Assembly: GCA_900547315.1 (NCBI GenBank)
Contig: URGI01000094.1
Location: forward strand, 1 to 6,085
DNA: 6,085 bases
Reading direction: 5' to 3'
Source: an uncultured Eubacteriales bacterium
Lineage (GTDB): Bacteria; Bacillota; Clostridia; Oscillospirales; Oscillospiraceae
Shown here: one piece after another, positions 1-4,990 of the stretch
Layout of the letters: every line of letters begins with the position of its first letter
Position numbering within the stretch: the first letter of the stretch is position 1
The notes under the pieces: model-generated
Told to the model about the DNA's origin: nothing
Seen by the model: the letters and a program-made list of their open reading frames with translations, nothing else
Databases searched by the model: none
Program-made: the position numbers and the translations under genes

Positions 1-57
1 TAATATTCCGCTCCGAGCAAGACCGTCTGCGCCTCTTCCTGCTTGTTGATAATTTGA
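1..57. other. Sequence unrelated to spoIIE upstream of a probable breakpoint
   Basis: The reading frame of the following spoIIE gene is closed here by TGA at 55-57, and the other + frames give no membrane-like peptide that would supply the missing SpoIIE N-terminus. No Shine-Dalgarno sequence precedes the TTG at 58. On the - strand one frame is open through this stretch and reads NQIINKQEEAQTVLLGAEY, which has the composition of a real helical protein, but 19 codons are too few to identify it. I infer that an insertion, inversion, deletion or assembly join lies near position 58-66. Confidence 0.5.
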
Positions 58-2232
58 TTGCGCGTGTATGTCGGATCTGCGGGGCCGGGCATAAAGGGCG
101 TGTTCGCGCTCGCGGGGGCGGCGTTGGGATATCTGCTGAGCGGCGGCATCGACTGGGGGATACGCTACATCGCCGCTGCCGTGCTGGTGTACACTGTAGG
201 CTTTGTGTTTCAGGAGCTGGAATTTTATAAACGCGGTCTGTTCATGCCTGCGATTGCAGGGCTGGTCATGGCGCTGACCGGATTTCTGGGCAGCTTCTCT
301 GCAAAGCCCGACGAGATACCCCTCGCGGCGAAGCTCGTGCTTGAGACCTCGCTCGCCTTCGGCGGCTGCTACTTTTTCCGCGAGGCGCTCTCGACCGCGC
401 CGCGCAGGAGCGAGACGGATGAGCTGCGCCACAGCTCCGCGCTGCTCATCTCCGCCGCCTGCGTGCTGATAGCGGTGGGGCGGATAGAGCTGTTCGGCCT
501 CGTGTCGGTCGGCCGCTGGGCGGCGCTGCTGCTGGTAATGGCCTCGGCCATGCAGGGCGGGATGCTGACCGGCGCCGCCGTCGGCACGGTCATGGGCATC
601 GCCATGGACATCTCGCACGGCGGCGCGCCGTTTTATACGATGGTGTTCGCGTTTTCGGGGCTGCTCGCCGGTGTGTTCGGCAAGCACGGACGGATACTCT
701 TCACGCTGTCGTTTCTGGTCGCGAACGCGATCGCGGTGATCTGCGCTTGGGACTCGGACAGATACCTTGGCGCATTGCTGGAATGTTTCTGCGCGGCGGT
801 CGTGTTTGTGCTGCTGCCGACGCAGCTGCTGACCCACGTGGGCGTGATACTCCAGCGCATGGAGCGCGGCAGCGGCGAGACGAACCTGCGCCGTTACGTC
901 GCCGGACATGTGCGTGAGCTGGGCGACGCGTACGCAGAGCTGTTCGAGGTCGTGCGGCGGAATATCGAGGAGCCGTATAACGACGAGAACATCGCGCGGA
1001 TATTTGACCGCGCCGCGGACCAGGTCTGCGTCAAGTGCAAGTTCAAAAACCGCTGCTGGAACGCGGAATATGTCGATACGCTGTCGGCCATGAACGACGC
1101 CTCGTGCGCCATGCAGGAGCACGGAAGCCTTGAAAACACCGACTTCCCAGGCTTCTTCCGCGAGAAGTGCGTGAGCCTGATGCCTTTTGTCGCGGCGGTG
1201 AACGGCGAGCTGCGCGCGATGGCGTACCGGCGGCAGCTTCAGGCGAAGCTGTCCGAAAACCGCAGCGCGGCGTGGGGGCAGTATCAGGACATGGCCGCCA
1301 TGCTCGGGCGCATCGCGGCGGAGCTGGGCAGCGTGAACGGCGCAGATCCCCTGGCCGAGCGCAGATTGCAGCGCTACCTGAAGAGTCTGGATATCGACGC
1401 CGAGACCGCCGTATACCGCGACGGGCGCGGCCGGCTGCGCGTCAGCATCGAGAGCGGGCGGCTCAGTCCGCTGACCGGACTTGACGACTGGCTCGAAAAG
1501 CTGTCGGCGGTCGTCGGGGTGCGGCTGTGCCTGCCGAACGAGCTTCCGGATGGCTGCTCGTGCATGACGCTGCTGGAGGCGGAGCCGCTGGCGGTGTCCG
1601 TCGGCATCGCTGCGCTGAAAAAGCGCGGGGAGAAGGTGAGCGGAGATCGCGGCAGCTATTTCAAAACCGACTCCGGCGTGCTCTGCGTCATCCTCTCCGA
1701 CGGCATGGGCACCGGCAGCGAGGCCGCCAAGGAGAGCGCAGAGATAGTCGGCATACTCGAAAAGTTCCTGCGCTCCGGCGCAGACCCCGCCGTCGCCATG
1801 AAGCTCCTCAACTCCGTTATGCTCCTGCGCGGCGGGGACGACAGCTGGGGCTACGCCACGGTCGATCTCATGTGCGTCGATCTCTTCTCCGGCGAGACCT
1901 GCTTTTATAAATACGGCGCCGCGCCGTCATACGTGATGAACAGCGGGCGCATCCGGAGGATAAAGGGCGAGACGCTGGCCGCGGGGCTGAACCTCGGCGA
2001 CGGGGAAGCGCCCGATCTCGTGCGGATGCGGCTGCGCCCCGGCTCTACGGCGGTCATTGCCTCGGACGGCGTGATAGTTGACGAGGACGACGGCTGGCTG
2101 AAAACGCTGCTCCAGAAGAGCGGCGAGGACATGAAGTCGCTTGCAAAGGCCACGCTCAAGGAGGCCGAGCAGCAGTACGGCGCGGAGGACGACATGACGG
2201 TCGTGACGGTGCGCGTGGAGGAGCGCGTATGA
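58..2232 (+). CDS. spoIIE: Stage II sporulation protein E (SpoIIE), membrane PP2C phosphatase, 5'-truncated
   Basis: SpoIIE is a forespore/septum membrane serine phosphatase that dephosphorylates SpoIIAA-P and so frees sigma-F; it also helps place the asymmetric septum. The product has about nine hydrophobic segments in residues 10-265, a linker with a cysteine cluster (C324, C327, C333 followed by W334), and a C-terminal PP2C domain from about residue 500. The metal-site motifs are intact: SGDRG with D530, SDGMGTG with D548, ASDGV with D670, and EDDMTV with D711-D712. The 724 residues compare with about 827 in Bacillus subtilis; the N-terminal cytoplasmic tail and first one or two membrane helices are absent. 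Family-like sequence begins within a few codons of the TTG at 58, which directly follows an in-frame stop and has no ribosome-binding site. I therefore read this as a gene cut at its 5' end rather than a natural start. The phosphatase half looks functional. It overlaps the next gene by 4 bp. Confidence 0.9.
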   Translation: MRVYVGSAGPGIKGVFALAGAALGYLLSGGIDWGIRYIAAAVLVYTVGFVFQELEFYKRGLFMPAIAGLVMALTGFLGSFSAKPDEIPLAAKLVLETSLAFGGCYFFREALSTAPRRSETDELRHSSALLISAACVLIAVGRIELFGLVSVGRWAALLLVMASAMQGGMLTGAAVGTVMGIAMDISHGGAPFYTMVFAFSGLLAGVFGKHGRILFTLSFLVANAIAVICAWDSDRYLGALLECFCAAVVFVLLPTQLLTHVGVILQRMERGSGETNLRRYVAGHVRELGDAYAELFEVVRRNIEEPYNDENIARIFDRAADQVCVKCKFKNRCWNAEYVDTLSAMNDASCAMQEHGSLENTDFPGFFREKCVSLMPFVAAVNGELRAMAYRRQLQAKLSENRSAAWGQYQDMAAMLGRIAAELGSVNGADPLAERRLQRYLKSLDIDAETAVYRDGRGRLRVSIESGRLSPLTGLDDWLEKLSAVVGVRLCLPNELPDGCSCMTLLEAEPLAVSVGIAALKKRGEKVSGDRGSYFKTDSGVLCVILSDGMGTGSEAAKESAEIVGILEKFLRSGADPAVAMKLLNSVMLLRGGDDSWGYATVDLMCVDLFSGETCFYKYGAAPSYVMNSGRIRRIKGETLAAGLNLGDGEAPDLVRMRLRPGSTAVIASDGVIVDEDDGWLKTLLQKSGEDMKSLAKATLKEAEQQYGAEDDMTVVTVRVEERV

Positions 2233-2597
2233 GGCCGGGGCTGCGCTGGCGGCTTGCCGATCTGGGCAGAGCGTTCAAAGATGCGCTGTTTGCTTCTCCG
2301 GAGGGTGCGCAGCCCATGGAGCCGCTGCGCGGAACGGCGCGGCGCGTGATAGTCGTTCCGTCGCCTGACCCGCGCGTCTTTGAGCAGGCGGTGTTCATAG
2401 TCAGCGACGATTATCTGCATACCCCGGGGAAGAGCCAGACAGAGCTTCTGCGCCGTGCGCGGGAGGCGGCGGGGAAGTACGCATCGGAGCATCTGCCGCC
2501 GAGACGGGCGAGGCCGCAGCTCGTCCCGATGCTGACCGCGGCCACTGCGGCAGTGCTCCTGACGCTGACGCTCCTTATGCTCACCGGACATATTTAG
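2229..2597 (+). CDS. Small protein with C-terminal membrane helix, coupled to spoIIE; function unknown
   Basis: This 122-residue product is not one I can name. Its ATG overlaps the spoIIE stop codon as ATGA, and a strong GGAGGAG site at 2217-2223 lies 5 bases upstream, so translation is coupled to spoIIE. The N-terminal 100 residues are soluble and basic, with a short hydrophobic strand (VIVVPSPDP, about residues 40-48), then RVFEQAVFIVSDDYL at about 49-63 and a charged helix (ELLRRAREAAGKYASEHL). Residues 102-119 form one hydrophobic helix ending three residues from the C-terminus, the layout of a tail-anchored protein. As I recall, similar FEQA-(I/V)FI-x-DDYL proteins sit beside spoIIE in other Oscillospiraceae. 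A role with SpoIIE at the septum is possible but is inferred from position only. Confidence 0.8.
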   Translation: MRPGLRWRLADLGRAFKDALFASPEGAQPMEPLRGTARRVIVVPSPDPRVFEQAVFIVSDDYLHTPGKSQTELLRRAREAAGKYASEHLPPRRARPQLVPMLTAATAAVLLTLTLLMLTGHI

Positions 2598-2607
2598 GCG
2601 CAAAGAT

Positions 2608-2642
2608 TCCCCCGAAGCAAAGCCTTGCTCTGCTTCGGGGGA
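2608..2642. terminator. Bidirectional hairpin between convergent genes
   Basis: A perfect 12-bp stem pairs TCCCCCGAAGCA (2608-2619) with TGCTTCGGGGGA (2631-2642) around an 11-base loop. CGCAA (2599-2603) can extend it by pairing with TTGCG (2646-2650) across a small internal loop. It sits exactly between the + strand stop at 2597 and the - strand stop at 2661, so it can serve both units. There is no long T run on either side, so release may be less efficient than at a textbook intrinsic terminator. Confidence 0.75.
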
Positions 2643-2660
2643 TCATTGCGTTCGGTTATA

Positions 2661-3101
2661 TCAGCAGCCGCAGCTTCCGCCGCATCCGCAGTCGCCGTCA
2701 TCGGCGCTGCCGCAGCTGCCGCCGCAGCCGCCACCGCAGCCGCCGCTGCATCCGCCGCCGCAGCCGCCGCCGTCGAATTCGGGGGAGATAGACAGCAGAC
2801 CGCTCACGAGCATGTCGGCCGCCATGTCAGCGCCGCCGCAGTAGCCCAGCACGGGCACGATGCCTGCGCTCAGCAGCAGAGCGCGGGCTTCATCGCCCAT
2901 CTGGCTGACGATGACCGCGTCAACGTCGTTCTCGCGCATGAGGTCGGCCATCGCCTGATGACCGTGCCGGTCAGTGCAGTCGATGAGCTTCTTGACGCAG
3001 GAATCGACATTGGTGTCCTGATAATCGTATATCGCAAAGCACTCGGCGTGGCCGAAATGCTCGCCTATCTGACCGTTATTGTATGCAACAGCTACTTTCA
3101 T
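2661..3101 (-). CDS. NifX/NifB-family (dinitrogenase FeMo-cofactor biosynthesis domain) protein with Gly-Cys tail
   Basis: The 146-residue protein has the small alpha/beta fold of the NifX/NifB-C-terminal family (COG1433), which binds iron-sulfur or iron-molybdenum clusters. The start MKVAVAYNNGQIGEHFGHAECFAIYD (no signal peptide) shows the family's G-x-x-x-x-HFGHAE-x-F signature at residues 10-22, and AVIVSQMGDEA (62-72) is also typical. Residues 111-146 form a glycine-cysteine tail with nine cysteines at 114, 118, 122, 126, 130, 138, 140, 144 and 146, the first five spaced exactly four apart. The tail probably binds metal or clusters. The ATG overlaps the mrp stop as ATGA, with a strong purine-rich ribosome-binding site at 3108-3118. 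No nitrogenase genes are present; in Clostridia such proteins usually accompany Mrp ATPases and their exact role is unsettled. Confidence 0.88.
   Translation of the reverse strand: MKVAVAYNNGQIGEHFGHAECFAIYDYQDTNVDSCVKKLIDCTDRHGHQAMADLMRENDVDAVIVSQMGDEARALLLSAGIVPVLGYCGGADMAADMLVSGLLSISPEFDGGGCGGGCSGGCGGGCGGSCGSADDGDCGCGGSCGC
2712..2771 (-). repeat. 12-bp tandem repeat encoding Gly-Gly-Gly-Cys units
   Basis: Five consecutive 12-bp units encode GGGC, GGGC, SGGC, GGGC and GGSC (residues 111-130 of the NifX-like protein). The + strand reads as near-perfect repeats of GCCGCCGCAGCC-like units. Such a tract can expand or contract in frame, and it creates a spurious alanine-rich frame on the opposite strand. 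Confidence 0.75.
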
Positions 3102-3928
3102 TTATTGCCTCTCCTCTCAATGACGTCGGCAATGCCGGAGATGTTCCCGCCGTCCACGGACTCAACCTCGCCTGCATCGACCATTGCGGCGATGACGGGA
3201 TCGATCGGCAGACGCGCGGTGTTCTCGATGCCGAATTCTTTAGCGACCTTGTCCACCTTGCTCTCGCCGAATATCGCGTGCTCCTTGCCGCAGTCCGGGC
3301 ATTTGTAGTAGGACATGTTCTCGACGATGCCGAGCACGGGCACGTTCATGAGCTTGGCCATGTTCACGGCCTTGGCGACGATCATGCTCACCAGATCCTG
3401 CGGGGTGGTGACGATGACAACGCCGTCAATGGGCAGGGACTGGAACACGGTCAGCGGCACGTCGCCGGTTCCGGGAGGCATATCGACGAACATGTAGTCC
3501 ACATCCGTCCAGAGCACGTCCGTCCAGAACTGGGTGACGACGCCGGCGATGACGGGGCCGCGCCACACGACAGGCTCGGTCTCGTTTTCGAGGATGAGGT
3601 TTATAGACATGACCTGAAGGCCGGTGTGCGTCGTGACGGGGAGGAGATACTCCTCGGTGCCGCGGGCATGCTCGGTGATGCCGAAGGCCTTCGGGATGGA
3701 GGGGCCGGTGATGTCTGCGTCGAGAACGGCCGCATTGTAGCCGCGGCGCTGCATCTCGGAGGCGAGCAGGCTAGTGACAAGGGATTTGCCGACGCCACCC
3801 TTGCCGCTCACAACGCCGATTACCTTCTTGACGCTGGAACCCTCGTGAAGTGCCTTGCGGAAGGACTCCGCGCTGCGCTCGCTGCAGCTCTCGCCGCAGG
3901 TTGAACAATCATGTGTGCAATCGCTCAT
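3098..3928 (-). CDS. mrp: Mrp/NBP35-family iron-sulfur cluster carrier ATPase
   Basis: This 276-residue cytoplasmic P-loop ATPase belongs to the Mrp/NBP35/ApbC family, which binds a 4Fe-4S cluster at the dimer interface and passes it to target proteins. The deviant Walker A GKGGVGKS lies at residues 42-49, the Switch/A' region LDADITGPS at 69-77, Walker B VDMPPGTGD at 148-156, and the cluster-binding C-P-D-C at 210-213. A short N-terminal extension carries four more cysteines (C4, C8, C11, C15; C-x3-C-x2-C-x3-C), as in many clostridial members. The ATG at 3928 is chosen because it includes this motif; the only purine-rich site, AAAGG, is about 12 bases upstream and therefore weak. Its own promoter precedes it, and its stop overlaps the start of the NifX-like gene, so the two are coupled. 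Length and motifs are complete. Confidence 0.93.
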   Translation of the reverse strand: MSDCTHDCSTCGESCSERSAESFRKALHEGSSVKKVIGVVSGKGGVGKSLVTSLLASEMQRRGYNAAVLDADITGPSIPKAFGITEHARGTEEYLLPVTTHTGLQVMSINLILENETEPVVWRGPVIAGVVTQFWTDVLWTDVDYMFVDMPPGTGDVPLTVFQSLPIDGVVIVTTPQDLVSMIVAKAVNMAKLMNVPVLGIVENMSYYKCPDCGKEHAIFGESKVDKVAKEFGIENTARLPIDPVIAAMVDAGEVESVDGGNISGIADVIERRGNK

Positions 3929-3951
3929 TTGAAATACATACCTTTCTTTTT

Positions 3952-3979
3952 TTTATAGTTGTGTCCCAATCAGTGACAA
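3952..3979 (-). promoter_or_regulatory. Sigma-A-type promoter for mrp-nifX
   Basis: Read on the - strand, TTGTCA (3974-3979) and TATAAA (3952-3957) each match five of six consensus bases and are separated by 16 bp. The transcript would begin near 3945, about 17 bases before the mrp ATG. The surrounding 60 bp are markedly AT-rich compared with the neighbouring genes. The two hexamers lie in opposite arms of an imperfect palindrome. Confidence 0.6.
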
Positions 3980-3986
3980 ACTATAA
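3953..3986. promoter_or_regulatory. 34-bp imperfect palindrome over the mrp promoter (possible operator)
   Basis: On the + strand TTATAGTT (3953-3960) pairs perfectly with AACTATAA (3979-3986), and TGTC (3962-3965) pairs with GACA (3975-3978), leaving G3961 unpaired. The dyad covers both the -35 and -10 hexamers, which suits a repressor site. On the + strand it is followed by a T-rich run from 3987 to 3998, so it could instead stop antisense transcription entering from mrp. I do not recognise the sequence as a known regulator's box. Confidence 0.5.
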
Positions 3987-3989
3987 TTT

Positions 3990-4493
3990 TTATTTTTTGA
4001 TAATTTTCCGCACCGCGCGGACAAGATACATCGCCGCGATGCCGGTGAATACGCCGGTGATGATACCGGAGGCGGCGAGCACCGGAGCGTAATAGAGCAG
4101 CCCTGGGGTTTTGACGATGAGCGCGCAGGCCATAAGCTGCCCCGCGTTGTGCGCGACGGCGGCCGCCGCGCTGACTACCCAGATAAGCTTTTCCGGAAAG
4201 CGCCCGACCAGCAGGCACATCACGATATACGCCAGCACGCCGCCGGAGATGCTGTATATCAGCGCGGCGGGGCTGCCGGTGAACATCGCGCCCATGATTA
4301 TCCTCAGCAGCAGGACGATACCGGCCTCCTTTTTGCCGAGCAGCAGCATGGCCGTGAGCGTGATGATGTTCGACAGGCCGAGCTTTACGCCGGGTATCGG
4401 CACGGGCGCCGGTATCTGCGCCTCGATAACAAATATCGTCAGCGCCATGGCCGTCAGCAGCGCCATGAATGCGAGTCGTTTTGTCTTAGCCAT
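3990..4493 (-). CDS. Gx transporter / heptaprenyl diphosphate synthase component I family membrane protein (EetB-like)
   Basis: This 167-residue integral membrane protein has about five hydrophobic segments (near residues 8-26, 41-53, 57-71, 78-97, 103-127 and 136-157, some of them paired or re-entrant). The family signature is clear: E24 and the proline-rich EAQIPAPVPIPGVKLGLSN at 24-42, and AHNAGQL at 114-120. The old name refers to heptaprenyl diphosphate synthesis, but the fold resembles small-molecule (ECF S-component-like) transporters and no enzymatic residues are evident. The gene overlaps the upstream NusG-II gene by 8 bp; GGAGA lies 8 bases before its ATG, inside that gene. This pairing is conserved in Firmicutes and, as I recall, corresponds to eetA-eetB of flavin-based extracellular electron transfer loci. 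The substrate is unknown. Confidence 0.85.
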   Translation of the reverse strand: MAKTKRLAFMALLTAMALTIFVIEAQIPAPVPIPGVKLGLSNIITLTAMLLLGKKEAGIVLLLRIIMGAMFTGSPAALIYSISGGVLAYIVMCLLVGRFPEKLIWVVSAAAAVAHNAGQLMACALIVKTPGLLYYAPVLAASGIITGVFTGIAAMYLVRAVRKIIKK

Positions 4494-4851
4494 CTATCGC
4501 GTCTCCATAGATCTCTATAACGAGCCTGTGCGGCATGCACACTATCGGCACGCCCGCCGTCGTCAGCTTGCCCTGACGGACGCATATCCCGTCAGGGCAG
4601 TCGGCCTCGGTGACGGATATCGCGCCCGGCTCAACATGCACGGTGTTGTGCCCGTAGACGGTGTCGATGTCGATGTCGTAGGCCTCCGTGACACGGCTGA
4701 GATCGACGGTCTGAAGAAGCTCACCGTCCACGCTTATCCGCGCGACGGAGCCTTCAGGCGCGAACAGCTTCAGCGCAATAAAAGCGCCGGCACATACGAC
4801 AAAAACCAACGCCAGTATAAGTATCCACATTTTCTTCTTATCTTTAAACAT
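4486..4851 (-). CDS. NusG domain II-containing, membrane-anchored extracytoplasmic protein (EetA-like)
   Basis: The 121-residue protein has a basic N-terminus (KDKKK), one hydrophobic anchor at residues 9-30, and an exported domain of the NusG_II (DUF1312) family. Hallmarks are CPDGIC at 85-90 and CMPHRLVIEI at 105-114, giving three external cysteines (C85, C90, C105); C20 lies within the anchor and is not followed by a convincing lipobox. Despite the name it is not a transcription factor; the domain resembles only domain II of some NusG proteins. It is first in a unit with the Gx-family gene, which it overlaps. The ATG at 4851 lacks a Shine-Dalgarno site and coincides with the predicted transcription start, so either it is leaderless or translation begins at M8 (4830). 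Function is unproven; electron-transfer or flavin-related work is inferred from context. Confidence 0.83.
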   Translation of the reverse strand: MFKDKKKMWILILALVFVVCAGAFIALKLFAPEGSVARISVDGELLQTVDLSRVTEAYDIDIDTVYGHNTVHVEPGAISVTEADCPDGICVRQGKLTTAGVPIVCMPHRLVIEIYGDAIDG

Positions 4852-4857
4852 ATACCC

Positions 4858-4886
4858 ATTTTAAGATGTTCCGGTTAAAATGTCAA
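4858..4886 (-). promoter_or_regulatory. Near-consensus sigma-A promoter for the NusG-II/Gx unit
   Basis: On the - strand a perfect TTGACA (4881-4886) is followed after exactly 17 bp by TAAAAT (4858-4863), a five-of-six match. The start site should fall at about 4851-4852, at or next to the A of the annotated ATG. Only weak other candidates exist in the intergenic region on this strand. Confidence 0.75.
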
Positions 4887-4926
4887 TGCCCCCTTTGCGG
4901 CGCTCAGCCGCGGCGGCAATTGCGGC

Positions 4927-4955
4927 TTGAATATGCCGCTCGGGTCTGGTACAAT
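4927..4955 (+). promoter_or_regulatory. Extended -10 promoter for the cpsB-like gene
   Basis: TTGAAT (4927-4932) and TACAAT (4950-4955) are 17 bp apart, and TG at 4947-4948 gives the extended -10 form TGGTACAAT. Transcription would begin near 4962, leaving a leader of about 29 bases. This promoter diverges from the one at 4858-4886. Between them lie a GC-rich hairpin, GCGGC-GCTCA-GCCGC (4897-4911), and a TTGCGGC direct repeat (4895-4901 and 4920-4926). Confidence 0.65.
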
Positions 4956-4978
4956 ATAGAAGAAATCCCGGCGTTTAT

Positions 4979-4985
4979 GAGGTGA
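4979..4985 (+). promoter_or_regulatory. Ribosome-binding site that decides the cpsB start
   Basis: GAGGTGA lies 5 bases before the ATG at 4991. The GTG at 4982 in the same frame is part of this site and has no Shine-Dalgarno sequence of its own, so the three-codon-longer start is rejected. Confidence 0.75.
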
Positions 4986-4990
4986 ATCAA

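Noticed and set aside
1905..2603. Open - strand frame of 232 codons over the end of spoIIE and the small gene
   Set aside because: The product is Arg/Ser-rich without motifs and crosses two coupled + strand genes; it is typical of GC-rich antisense frames.
2625..3308. Open + strand frame of 227 codons, very alanine-rich
   Set aside because: It is the reverse strand of the Gly-Cys repeat and the mrp 3' end; it has no ribosome-binding site or family motif, and both - strand genes are clearly recognised.
3083..3904. Open + strand frame of 273 codons opposite mrp
   Set aside because: It covers almost exactly the Mrp gene, whose Walker and C-x-x-C motifs are unambiguous; the + strand product is rich in His/Asp/Gly from antisense codons.
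3925..3940. Four-codon upstream frame (MYFK) whose stop overlaps the mrp ATG
   Set aside because: The AAAGG is only one base from its ATG, too close to initiate, so a regulatory leader peptide is not supported.
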